Below are positions 39,101 through 47,039 of a stretch of 64,000 nucleotides of DNA, piece after piece (the first letter of the stretch is position 1; each line of letters starts with the position of its first letter). The notes beneath the pieces were generated by a model. It was not told where the DNA came from, ran no database searches, and saw nothing but the letters and a program-made list of their open reading frames with translations. The position numbers and the translations under genes are program-made. Location: contig NZ_JAAIXY010000016.1 of assembly GCF_010894455.1 (NCBI RefSeq), positions 124,001 to 188,000 on the forward strand, read 5' to 3'. The stretch comes from Myxococcus eversor. Its GTDB lineage: Bacteria > Myxococcota > Myxococcia > Myxococcales > Myxococcaceae.

Positions 39101-40211
39101 CCGTGGGAGGCGCTCCCGGGCCCATCTGCGTCAGCACGGTGTCCAGCGACAGCAGGAGCCGCACGGACGTCGCATTGGCATAGGTCGTCCCCTGGTTGCA
39201 GACGCGCGCCTGGACCTCGAAGTTCTGACCATCCGACACACTGGCGGGACCGCGCAGCTCGGTGATGATGAGGTCGGAGCGGTTGCCCACGCCGATGAGG
39301 TCCTTCGCATAGGCGTTGTTGTCCTCGCGCAGCTCCTGCACCGACGCCGGGTCATCGACGATGGCGCCCAGGTAGAACGCCCCGGGGCCCGGCGACGCGG
39401 GCGGTTGCATCGCGTAGACCGAGACAGTGCGGCGGACACAGGCGCCCGCGTTCAGCGTCGTCTGGGTCTGCACCTCGCCAATCGGCGCCTGGTCCGTGGG
39501 AGGAGCGCCCGGGCCGGACGGCGTCAGCACGTTGTCGGTCGACAGGAAGAGCTGCGTGCGGACCGAGGGGACGCTCACGGTGCCCTGGTTGCACACCGTC
39601 ACCGCCACGGTGAAGTACCCGCCCTGCGGCACGCTGGGAGGGCTCGACAGCTCGGTGATGACGAGGTCCGGCCGGTTGCCCACGCCGATGCGCGTCTGCG
39701 CATGGGTGTTGTTGTTCTCGTTCAGCTCCGCCACGGACTGGTTCGCGTCGACGATGGCGCCCAGGAAATAGGCACCGTCACCCTGCGCCGCGGGAGGCAA
39801 CCAGGACGTACCGGGCACGCGGACGTCCGAGCACTGGCCGGCCGACAGGTCCACCTGGAGCGTCTCCTGGCCCGCCAGGGACTGGTCCGTCGGAGGAGGC
39901 ATCGTCGTCAGCGGGGACAGTACGTTGTCCACGGACAGCAGCACCGCCACGCGGGAGCCCCGGTACGCGGGGGCCGTGCCCTGGTTGCAGACCGTCACCG
40001 TCGTGGTGAACGAACTCCCCGAGATGACACTCGCGGGGCCTCGGACGTCCGTCACCACCAGGTCGGGCCCCGGGTTCAGGGAACTCGACGCCGTCTCCAG
40101 TGCGGGTTGCTCCTGTGCGGGCTCTCCACCCGAACAGCCCGTGCCCACACCGACAAACAAGCCCATGACCAGCCACCTCGTGGCGGTCGCGCTCCACTCC
40201 AGCCTCTTCAT
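36108..40211 (-). CDS. CARDB-repeat surface lipoprotein with ten tandem domains
   Basis: The 1367-residue protein has a lipoprotein signal ending G-V-G-T-G-C near residue 26, then ten copies of a domain of about 130 residues. Each opens with G-N-R-P-D-L-V-I-T or a close variant, contains V-T-V-C-N-Q-G-T, then D-Q-x-P-x-G, C-A-T-R-S and A-Y-Y-L-G-A-I-V-D. Each ends V-Q-E-L-R-E-D-N-N or similar. This is the CARDB (cell-adhesion-related) beta-sandwich. Such proteins are exposed on the surface and may bind other cells or matrix. There is no enzyme signature. DNA repeats between units are strong, so copy number may vary by recombination. Confidence 0.9.
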   Translation of the reverse strand: MKRLEWSATATRWLVMGLFVGVGTGCSGGEPAQEQPALETASSSLNPGPDLVVTDVRGPASVISGSSFTTTVTVCNQGTAPAYRGSRVAVLLSVDNVLSPLTTMPPPTDQSLAGQETLQVDLSAGQCSDVRVPGTSWLPPAAQGDGAYFLGAIVDANQSVAELNENNNTHAQTRIGVGNRPDLVITELSSPPSVPQGGYFTVAVTVCNQGTVSVPSVRTQLFLSTDNVLTPSGPGAPPTDQAPIGEVQTQTTLNAGACVRRTVSVYAMQPPASPGPGAFYLGAIVDDPASVQELREDNNAYAKDLIGVGNRSDLIITELRGPASVSDGQNFEVQARVCNQGTTYANATSVRLLLSLDTVLTQMGPGAPPTDQRDVGMVQVPLLNPGQCVTRSGSAQAWLPPAGVSPGAFYLGGIVDDGNSVQELREDNNTYAKDLIGVGNRPDLIVTALTSPASLSSGQSAPFSVTVCNQGTAQSTSAMAQLYLSIDATVTPMGPMGPPPGDQSPMGYIMIPGLAPGQCATRGENLWASPPPFPTDATAFYLAAIVDDPSSVQELREDNNVFVKGLVGMGNRPDLIVTDVNVPPTLSPGQSFTASVTVCNQGTTSSSSTNAQLYLSMDTTLTPMSPGPGPGGPPPTDQAPLGMIGLPSLSPGQCATRSTSAWVNFPMDGQGEGAYYVGAIADEPASVQELREDNNAFVKGLVGVGSRADLIITAMTGPASFNSSQSFAATVTFCNQGLQSSPSTQAQLYLSTDTTLTPMAAGPGGPPLDQVPLGSMPVPALNAGACLTRSGMFAGSPPPPDGTGDGAYYLAAIVDDPSSVQELREDNNVFVKGLIGVGNRPDLVVTALNVPQVLQNGQSFTAAVTVCNQGTTSSYSTQAQIYVSTDTVLTPMPYGPGGSPATDQSPAGYVPLPSLNPGQCATRSTTAWAGLPPDAQGNDGAYYVGAIVDDPASVQELREDNNSFVKGPIGIGNRPDLVITAMTAPTSASISQPFTAGVTVCNQGTTPSTSTQARLLLSVDAVLSPMSGPGYPAGDQTEVANVSIPSLTVGQCATRSVSATAWLPPDAQGDGAYYLGAIVDDPASVQELREDNNSFVKGLIGVGSRADLVITAMTSPTSVTQGQSFSTTVTVCNQGTQSSAATYVDVVLSLDDVLSLSTSPTVADQVMIGSVSVPSLLAAQCISRSTTANAYVPPGGQGTAFFLGALVDSSGGVQELREDNNTFVKGLIGVGTRPDLVVTSLTGPASILQGNTFSSTVRVCNQGTQASPSAWVSLYSSLDANLSPEPSMPGPGGNANSDQRELGGVNVIALNPGDCITQTLNVSAWLPMDAMGQGGAYFLGAYVDPYQSLTELREDNNSRAIALQINQ
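36120..40060 (-). repeat. ten tandem CARDB-coding units, about 390 bp each
   Basis: Units of roughly 390 bp repeat across the gene with near-identical blocks at V-C-N-Q-G-T and L-R-E-D-N-N. Middle units are more alike than the end units, which suggests past duplication by unequal recombination. Confidence 0.85.
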
Positions 40212-40489
40212 GAAGTCTCCCGTTGCATGGCATGCGGAGCGACACGGCGGACGCCGGGTCGGACTCCAGGCACGCGCCCTAAGTGCGTAGCAGGAAGACT
40301 GAAAGTACCGAAGTGCCTGGGAGGTATTGCTCCCAGGGAAGCCTCATGAAGTCTGAAAAGACTCCAGCAAACCCCAGCCGACTCTCGGAGCTTGAGGTTC
40401 CATGAAACAAACGGGGCGATGTCGACACCTGAATGTTTCCAAATGTGTCGCGAGACGCATGTCACATCCACCGATGTTTCAAGCGGGTC

Positions 40490-41062
40490 TCAGCGGACCA
40501 CGCCGGCCAGGCGCGCGGGCGCGGGCGCGGTGGGCGAGACGGCCACGGCCCTGCCGAGCGTCCCCGCGCTCTGGGGGAAGGGGCCTCGCGCCAGCTCGTG
40601 CCCCGCGGGGTCCAGCACCTGCGCATAGACAGTCTTGAAGCCCTTCTTCAGGCCCACCGACTGGTGAGGCTCGCCCTTGCTGTCGGCGACCATGAAGAGC
40701 GAGGAGTCGAGTTCAGGGGGCGGCGACTCGCCGTGCCGCTGGAAGAGGTCTCGCATGAGGTCGAGCGACTCCGCGTGGCTCTTGCGAATCTCGCCCTTCG
40801 CCATGCCCTTGAAGAGACCCGGGACGTCACGCAGGTCCACGCGGACCACGACGATGGGTTTGACCGCTCGGACGTCGTACACGAACTTGTAGGCGTGCTC
40901 CTTCAGCTCCTCCCGGGTGCCCTTGTTGGCATACAGCACCACGGTGGGACGCCCCTTCCCGATGGGGACTTCCTTTCCGAACACGTCCTTCAGCTCGGCG
41001 GCATGCGCTGGCAGGACTCCCAGGACGCCCAGCAGACCTACGAGCGCGGCGAACTTCCTCAT
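40490..41062 (-). CDS. exported thioredoxin-fold-like protein, unknown
   Basis: From the ATG with an AAAGGAC-like site, the protein is 190 residues with a signal peptide of 21 residues ending A-H-A-A-E. The body has L-K-D-V-F-G-K-E-V-P-I, then G-R-P-T-V-V-L-Y-A-N-K, the order seen at the start of thioredoxin-like domains, but there is no C-x-x-C. A role in transfer of thiol groups is therefore unlikely. I do not recognise a precise family. It is divergent from the deacetylase gene with 207 bases between starts. Confidence 0.65.
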   Translation of the reverse strand: MRKFAALVGLLGVLGVLPAHAAELKDVFGKEVPIGKGRPTVVLYANKGTREELKEHAYKFVYDVRAVKPIVVVRVDLRDVPGLFKGMAKGEIRKSHAESLDLMRDLFQRHGESPPPELDSSLFMVADSKGEPHQSVGLKKGFKTVYAQVLDPAGHELARGPFPQSAGTLGRAVAVSPTAPAPARLAGVVR

Positions 41063-41269
41063 GTGACGTGTCCTTTCAAAAGACGTTGTGATGGGTGCAA
41101 CGGCTTCTACGAACACCACCGCCTCCATCCCGAATCCCTGGCGACGTCCACCGGTGGCTCCATGGGACACCCGCTCACCAGGCCACACGACTCCTGCGCG
41201 CCCGCTCGGTTGCTCGGCGGCACCGCCTCTGCTATCGCCTTGCCCCGCGCCTCCAGAGGCGCGCGGGGG

Positions 41270-42490
41270 ATGTCCATGATTGAGCGGTTCCGGAAGTTGC
41301 CATTCATTGCCACGCTGCTGCTGGGGACGCTCCATGCATCCGCGTTCGCCGCCCAGCCTTTCGAACAGGGCATGGTCACCATCACGTTGGATGACGGATG
41401 GTCCACGCAGTACACGAAGGCCCGGCCCGCGCTCAACGCGAGGAACATCCCCGCTACGTATGCCCTCATCACCCAGGCGCTCGCGCAGGGCTGGGGTGGT
41501 TACATGAGCATCGCGCAAGCGCAGACACTGGTCACCGAGGGCAACGGCATCGCCAGCCACACGCTGACCCATCCGGACCTGACCACGCTGTCCGCGCCCG
41601 AGCTGGAGTCGGAGCTCGGGGACTCGCGGGACTGGCTGGTGACGAACCTGGGGCTGACGTCGGTGCCCGACTTCGTCATCCCCTATGGGCTCTATGACGC
41701 CAACGTGCTCGCGGCCATCCGGCAGCATTACGGCAGCAGCCGCACGGTGAACGCCGGGCGCAACTTCCGCGACACCCTCGTCTACGAGCTGCGGGGCAAC
41801 GACGTGGCTCGCAACGTGCCGGTGAGCACGGTGCGCGGCTGGATTGACCAGGCGCTCGTGGAGAAGAGCTGGCTCATCCTCGTGTTCCACGAGTTCGTGG
41901 ACGGCACGCCGACGCGCGACACGCAGTACCGGACGTCGAACTTCACGGCCATCCTGAACTACCTCCAGACGCGCGGCGCGCGCACCGTGACGCTGTCCCA
42001 GGGCCTGGCGCTGATGGACGGCCGCACCGAGCCGGACCCGTCCTCGGGCGTGTCCATCTATGGCGACACATTGGAGAGCGGTTTCGCGGATTGGAGCTGG
42101 GCGGAGCACTCGCTCGAAGAGACGGGCATCGTCCACGCGGGCTCGGCCTCCATCCGCTTCGAGCCGGACACGTGGGCGGGGGTGCTCCTGCATCACTCGG
42201 GTGTGGAGGTCGCGGGGTACCAGTCCCTGGAGCTGTGGGTCCATGGCGGCACCGCCGGGGGACAGTCGGTGCGCGTCGTATTGCATGACGGCACCGATGT
42301 GCTCGGGACGATGCGGCTGGATGAGGCCCTGGGCGGACCGCTGGTCGCCGGCGAGTGGCGGAAGGTGACGCTGTCGTTCGATGCGATGGGCGCGACGTCG
42401 GGCACGCTGCGCGACCTGTACTTCCAGGACGACTCCGGGGATGACCAGGCGGCAGTGTACCTGGACGACATCTCGCTCGTTCCCAGGTGA
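41270..42490 (+). CDS. exported polysaccharide deacetylase with C-terminal beta domain
   Basis: The 406-residue protein has a signal peptide (residues 3-27, ending S-A-F-A-A), followed by a NodB-type deacetylase. The catalytic T-L-D-D-G-W is near residue 41, and the zinc motif H-T-L-T-H-P near 101. The fourth motif includes F-H-E-F-V near 207. These enzymes remove acetyl groups from chitin, peptidoglycan or surface glycans. The last 150 residues form a galactose-binding-like beta sandwich (W-A-G-V-L-L, V-Y-L-D-D-I-S-L) that may hold a polysaccharide. The start two codons downstream is equally possible. Confidence 0.87.
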   Translation: MSMIERFRKLPFIATLLLGTLHASAFAAQPFEQGMVTITLDDGWSTQYTKARPALNARNIPATYALITQALAQGWGGYMSIAQAQTLVTEGNGIASHTLTHPDLTTLSAPELESELGDSRDWLVTNLGLTSVPDFVIPYGLYDANVLAAIRQHYGSSRTVNAGRNFRDTLVYELRGNDVARNVPVSTVRGWIDQALVEKSWLILVFHEFVDGTPTRDTQYRTSNFTAILNYLQTRGARTVTLSQGLALMDGRTEPDPSSGVSIYGDTLESGFADWSWAEHSLEETGIVHAGSASIRFEPDTWAGVLLHHSGVEVAGYQSLELWVHGGTAGGQSVRVVLHDGTDVLGTMRLDEALGGPLVAGEWRKVTLSFDAMGATSGTLRDLYFQDDSGDDQAAVYLDDISLVPR

Positions 42491-42634
42491 AGGGATTCGA
42501 GGCGGGGCGGAGAGGGATTCCGCTTCGCCGCGCCATATCCAGCTGAACACTTGCGGGCCCAGGTCAATACCTGGCGGGCTTCTTGACGGGGCCCCCTTCT
42601 CAGAAACCTGTCACGTGGTGGAACATCCCGGTTC

Positions 42635-45600
42635 GTGTCCTGCTTCGACGAGAAGACCGCGCGGGCGCTGGCCACCGGAATGCTCTCCGCCGTGGAGGCA
42701 CAGCGTCTTCGGCGCCACGCGGAGGGCTGCCGTCAGTGCGCGGCGCTCCTGACCCGTGTGACGCCGCCTGGCACGGCCGCTCGTCGAATCACACTCGTGC
42801 AAGACGGGGCCACGGACCTGGCCATCCCGCGCCCCACGCTGCTGGGCGATGCGTTGGACCTCGAGTTGCCAACCGAGCCCGTCCGGACCGCCAAGTCCGC
42901 GCGCGCTTCCAATGACAGCTCAGCATCGGCCAAGGCGCCTCCGCAGACCTCACACAAGCCCGATGCGCCCGCGGTCTCCGCGGAGGCAGAGCCGCACACG
43001 GACGCCTTTGCGCGCCCGCTGACTTCGAGCCCCAGGGCCCCTACCCTGTTGGACCCCGACCTCCATGCGGCATTGGAGTCGAGGCTGCGCGCGGACGGTT
43101 CGAGTGAGTTGACGGAGGAGGCGCCTCCGGATGCCGGAACACTGATTGCGCCTCTGCCACGTCGTCCAGGTGAAGCAGGCGCGCAGCAACCCATGTCTGG
43201 CGCGGGAGCATTCGCATCGCGGGCTCAACCGGATGTTGGGGCACGTGCGCGCGCGGCCACTCCACAACCTTCCGCGAGCGCGGCGGGCAAGTCGGGCGCA
43301 CCGGCCCAGCCTTCGTCCGGTGCGAGCACACCAGCCTCGGCGGCTTCGTCCGGTGCGGCGAGCCCACGCATCAAGACACCCGAGGCGCGTCCCAGCACGA
43401 CCTCACCACCAGCTCCGCCCGCACCATCCAGCGGAGCGAGTTCGCGCGTACAGCCACCCGCGAGCGCATCCCCACATCCCGCGCCTCAACCATCGTCATC
43501 CATCGGTGCGAGCTCGCGCATCCAGCCGCCACAGTCCTCGCCTTCCTCTGCATCGGCCGGCGCCGCGGGCTCACGCGGGCCTCCCGCTGACGTGGGCACC
43601 CTGATTGCGCCTCCGCCACAACCACCCGCGGGCGAGGGCACCTGGGCTGCTCCTCCTCCCGCCCCTCCGCTGGGCTCCAGCGTGCGTGTCCCTCCTCCCG
43701 CGCAGGGTGCACAGGGGCGCTCACGTCATCCCGACGATGGCGCCGCTCGCAAGGGCGAGGCGAGGGAGACTGCATCGCGCGCCTCGGTGGGGCGCTACCA
43801 CATCCTCGACAAGCTGGGCTCCGGCGGAATGGGCGTCGTCTACAGCGCCTATGACCCGGACCTCCATCGTCGCGTGGCCATCAAGCTGCTCCACCCGGAC
43901 GCCAACACCGTGGTCCGCACCGACGGCGCCTCTCGCCTGCTGCGCGAAGCCCAGGCCATGGCCCGCCTCTCCCACCCCAACGTCGTCTCCGTCTACGACG
44001 CGGGCACCTTCGCCGGTCGCGTCTTCATCACCATGGAGCTCGTCGAAGGCCTGTCCCTCCGGCACTGGCTTCGCGCCGAACATCGCTCCTGGCGCGAGGT
44101 CCTCGACCTCTTCCGTCAGGCGGGCCAAGGACTCGCCGCCGCCCACGCCGCCGGACTCGTCCACCGCGACTTCAAGCCCGCCAACGTGCTCGTCAACCGG
44201 GACGGCCGCGCCCAGGTGACGGACTTCGGCCTCGCACGCAACACCACGGACCAGGACGCCATGGAGGAAGGGCGTCCCACCACCCCCTCACGACTCGCGC
44301 TGCGCGAGGAGGACCTGCTCGAATCGCCCCTCACCGAGGCCGGCCTCGTCATGGGCACCCCCGCGTACATGCCGCCCGAGCAACACGAGGACGGCCGCAC
44401 CGATGCGCGCGGCGACCAGTTCAGCTTCTGCGCCTCGCTCTACGAAGCCCTCTACGGCCAGCTCCCCTTCGAAGGGAAACAAGCCACCGCCTACCTCCAG
44501 GAGTCCCTCGCAAACCGCGTGCGCCAGCCCCCGCGCGGCAGCCGCGTCCCCGCCTGGCTGTTCCGCGCCGTCACCCGAGGCCTCTCGCCCACGCCCGACG
44601 CGCGCTACCCCTCCATGGAGGCCCTGCTGACGGAGCTCGGCAAGGACTCGTCCGTTGCGTGGCGACGCCGGAGCATCCTGGCCGCCGGATTCCTCCTCAT
44701 CTACGGCTTCATGGGCGTCACCTGGTGGATGGGCAACCGTCGCCACGCCCCGTGTCTGCGCCCCGAGGCTCGACTGGCTGGCATCTGGGATGCCTCGCGC
44801 AAGGACACCGTGAGCCGGGCCTTCGCCGCCACGAACAAACCCCAGGCCCCCGAGTTCTTCTCCCGCGTGGCCCAGAGCCTGGACACCTTCGCCCAGGAGT
44901 GGGCCGGTATGCACCAGGAGGCCTGCGAGGCCACGCGTGTGCACGGCCATCAGTCGGACGCCGTGCTGTCGCTGCGCATGGCCTGCCTGGAGCGCCGTCG
45001 CTCCACGCTGGATGCCGTGGTGGGCGTGCTCGCGCAGACCGACGCGGAGTCCCTCACCACCTCGCTGGACGCGGCCCAGCGCCTGCCCTCTGTCGCCGAC
45101 TGCGCGAACGTGGACGCCCTGCGCATGGGGCTCCCGGAGTCTCCCGAGCAGCGCCAGCGCGTGGAGAAGATCCGCGCCAGCCTGGACCGCACCACCGCGC
45201 TGGTGGACGCCGGTCGCTATGAGCAGGCCAACGGGGAGCTGAAGGCGACACTGGAGCAGGCTCGCGCGCTCGACTACCGCCCCGTTCTCGCGGAGGCCCT
45301 GGAGCTGGAAGGCCGGCTCGGACTGGTGCTCGGCGATGAGGCGCGCGCGCAGACGGCACTGCGCGAGGCCCTGCTCACCGCGCAGGCCACGCGCCACGAC
45401 GAGGTGGCCGCACGCGCCGCCGCGCGCCTGGTCACCACCCTGTCCCAGACGCCCGCGCTGGAGGAGTGGAGCATCGCGCAGGCGAAGTCCTGCATCGAGC
45501 GCGCGGGTGGCACCCCGGACCTGGAGGCCCTGCTCCAGACGAGCCTCGCGCGCAACGCATTCCTCCGCGGCCAGTACGCCCAGTCCGCCGAGGCCTTCGG

Positions 45601-46447
45601 CCGCTCCGCGACGCTGCGAGAGCAGGCCCACGGCGCCGTGCACCTGCTCACACTCGAGTCCCTGCGCAATCAGGCAGCCGCCCTCTCCCGCACGCCCGAG
45701 ACGGAGCACACCGCCCGCCTGCTGCGCCGCGTGCTGGAGACGACGAAGGAGGTCATGGGGCCCGACCATCCCCAGACGGCGATGGCCGCCAACGCGGTGG
45801 GCTACCACCTGACCGTCAGCCGCCGCTTCGAGGAGGCCATCCCCTTCCTCGAGCAGGCCATCGCGCTGGAGGAGCGGGCGATGGGTGCGAACAGCGCCAC
45901 GCTCAGCTATCCCCTCAACAATCTCGCCAGCGCATTGGAACCGCTCCGCCGCTATGCCGACGCGCGGAAGCTTCGCGAACGCGCCCTGGCGCTGGACCTC
46001 CAGACGCACGGCCCCGCGCATCCGGAGACCGCATCGGATTGGGCGCTGCTGGCGGAGCTGGCCCTGAGCGAGGGCCGCACCCGCGACGCGGTGGACCTGG
46101 CCCTGCGCAGCACGAAGGCCTACGAGACCTTCCAGAAGGGGCATCCCGACCAGGCCACGCCGCTCACCACGCTTGGACTCGCCCAGCTCGCCTTGGGAAA
46201 ACCGCGCGAGGCTCGCGCCACCCTGGAGCGCGCGCTGACCTTGCGCACCGCCACGCCCGGCCCGGGAGATGGACTCGCGGCCACCCGCTTCGCCCTGGCC
46301 CGCGCCCTGCCCTCCAACGAGGTCTCCCGCGCACGCGCCCTCGCCCAGCAGGCCCTGGGCTTCTACGGCGCGGAGCCCGCCGGCTGGTCCACCGAAGCCC
46401 AGCGCGTCAAGACGTGGATGAGCGGGCGCACCACCCCGCCCCCCTGA
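42635..46447 (+). CDS. Ser/Thr protein kinase with zinc-finger N-terminus, membrane span and TPR region
   Basis: Beginning at a GTG, this 1270-residue kinase has an N-terminal H-x3-C-x2-C motif (H-A-E-G-C-R-Q-C, residues 28-35) like an anti-sigma zinc finger. A 350-residue Pro/Ala/Ser linker follows, then a Hanks-type kinase from about residue 387 (L-G-S-G-G-M-G-V-V-Y, H-R-D-F-K-P-A-N-V, D-F-G-L). One membrane span lies near 677-700 (F-L-L-I-Y-G-F-M-G-V). About 550 residues of TPR-like helices follow outside, with L-E-Q-A-I-A-L-E-E-R-style units. The layout suggests an outer sensor controlling an inner kinase. HRDFKP, not HRDLKP, is common in myxobacterial kinases. Confidence 0.88.
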   Translation: MSCFDEKTARALATGMLSAVEAQRLRRHAEGCRQCAALLTRVTPPGTAARRITLVQDGATDLAIPRPTLLGDALDLELPTEPVRTAKSARASNDSSASAKAPPQTSHKPDAPAVSAEAEPHTDAFARPLTSSPRAPTLLDPDLHAALESRLRADGSSELTEEAPPDAGTLIAPLPRRPGEAGAQQPMSGAGAFASRAQPDVGARARAATPQPSASAAGKSGAPAQPSSGASTPASAASSGAASPRIKTPEARPSTTSPPAPPAPSSGASSRVQPPASASPHPAPQPSSSIGASSRIQPPQSSPSSASAGAAGSRGPPADVGTLIAPPPQPPAGEGTWAAPPPAPPLGSSVRVPPPAQGAQGRSRHPDDGAARKGEARETASRASVGRYHILDKLGSGGMGVVYSAYDPDLHRRVAIKLLHPDANTVVRTDGASRLLREAQAMARLSHPNVVSVYDAGTFAGRVFITMELVEGLSLRHWLRAEHRSWREVLDLFRQAGQGLAAAHAAGLVHRDFKPANVLVNRDGRAQVTDFGLARNTTDQDAMEEGRPTTPSRLALREEDLLESPLTEAGLVMGTPAYMPPEQHEDGRTDARGDQFSFCASLYEALYGQLPFEGKQATAYLQESLANRVRQPPRGSRVPAWLFRAVTRGLSPTPDARYPSMEALLTELGKDSSVAWRRRSILAAGFLLIYGFMGVTWWMGNRRHAPCLRPEARLAGIWDASRKDTVSRAFAATNKPQAPEFFSRVAQSLDTFAQEWAGMHQEACEATRVHGHQSDAVLSLRMACLERRRSTLDAVVGVLAQTDAESLTTSLDAAQRLPSVADCANVDALRMGLPESPEQRQRVEKIRASLDRTTALVDAGRYEQANGELKATLEQARALDYRPVLAEALELEGRLGLVLGDEARAQTALREALLTAQATRHDEVAARAAARLVTTLSQTPALEEWSIAQAKSCIERAGGTPDLEALLQTSLARNAFLRGQYAQSAEAFGRSATLREQAHGAVHLLTLESLRNQAAALSRTPETEHTARLLRRVLETTKEVMGPDHPQTAMAANAVGYHLTVSRRFEEAIPFLEQAIALEERAMGANSATLSYPLNNLASALEPLRRYADARKLRERALALDLQTHGPAHPETASDWALLAELALSEGRTRDAVDLALRSTKAYETFQKGHPDQATPLTTLGLAQLALGKPREARATLERALTLRTATPGPGDGLAATRFALARALPSNEVSRARALAQQALGFYGAEPAGWSTEAQRVKTWMSGRTTPPP

Positions 46448-46589
46448 GGCCCCACCCAGGACGCTCCGCGTCATACCGCCCGTCCGTACGTGACATCCCC
46501 ATCACGCCTGGAGCGAAGCACCTTCTCGCCGCATCCGCCGATACTCCAGGTGCGGGCCTTTTCAGGTCGGTCCCGCGCCCGGGGGTGTC

Positions 46590-46949
46590 ATGCGCATCGA
46601 TTCCTCACCGAAGTCCGCCGCCAGAACCGGTTCGCGTCCCGCCTCGCCCGTGTCCGAGGCCTCGGCCCGCACGGTGGCCCCCAAGCCGGGCGGACAACGG
46701 GACGTCCCGCAGGCCGACAAGTTCGACACACGCATGGCGAAGGGCGCGGGGTTGCCCATCCGAATCACGGGCCGTTGCCCCCCACTGTCGCCGTGGCTGC
46801 CCGTCAAGCCCTGGGTCCCCAAGACGAAGCTGGAGCCCTGGACTGGCACCCAGACCAAGCCCTGGCTCCACCGCCCGGACATCTTCCGGAGGCCCCACTG
46901 TCCCCGGGGAGCGTCGATGGGCTGCGGCCTGCCCATCCGCATCACCTAG
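46590..46949 (+). CDS. small Pro/Trp-rich protein, unknown
   Basis: The 119-residue ORF begins with a ribosome-site-like GGGGGTG. It has a Ser/Ala/Arg-rich first half and a second half with five P-W or K-P-W motifs. The heptad G-L-P-I-R-I-T occurs twice, near residue 54 and at the very end. There is no signal peptide. I see no family. The repeated motif and clean start make it worth keeping, but a chance ORF in GC-rich DNA is possible. Confidence 0.4.
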   Translation: MRIDSSPKSAARTGSRPASPVSEASARTVAPKPGGQRDVPQADKFDTRMAKGAGLPIRITGRCPPLSPWLPVKPWVPKTKLEPWTGTQTKPWLHRPDIFRRPHCPRGASMGCGLPIRIT

Positions 46950-47039
46950 CGGGCCGCTCGGGGTCAACCGACCCCACCCACCTGGTCGCCGCGCAACTTT
47001 CCACCGCGCGCGACGGGACGAGTCTTTAGACTCCCCCCA

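Noticed and set aside
36108-40211. An adhesin pseudogene with frameshifts
   Set aside because: A single open frame of 1367 codons covers all ten domains without interruption.
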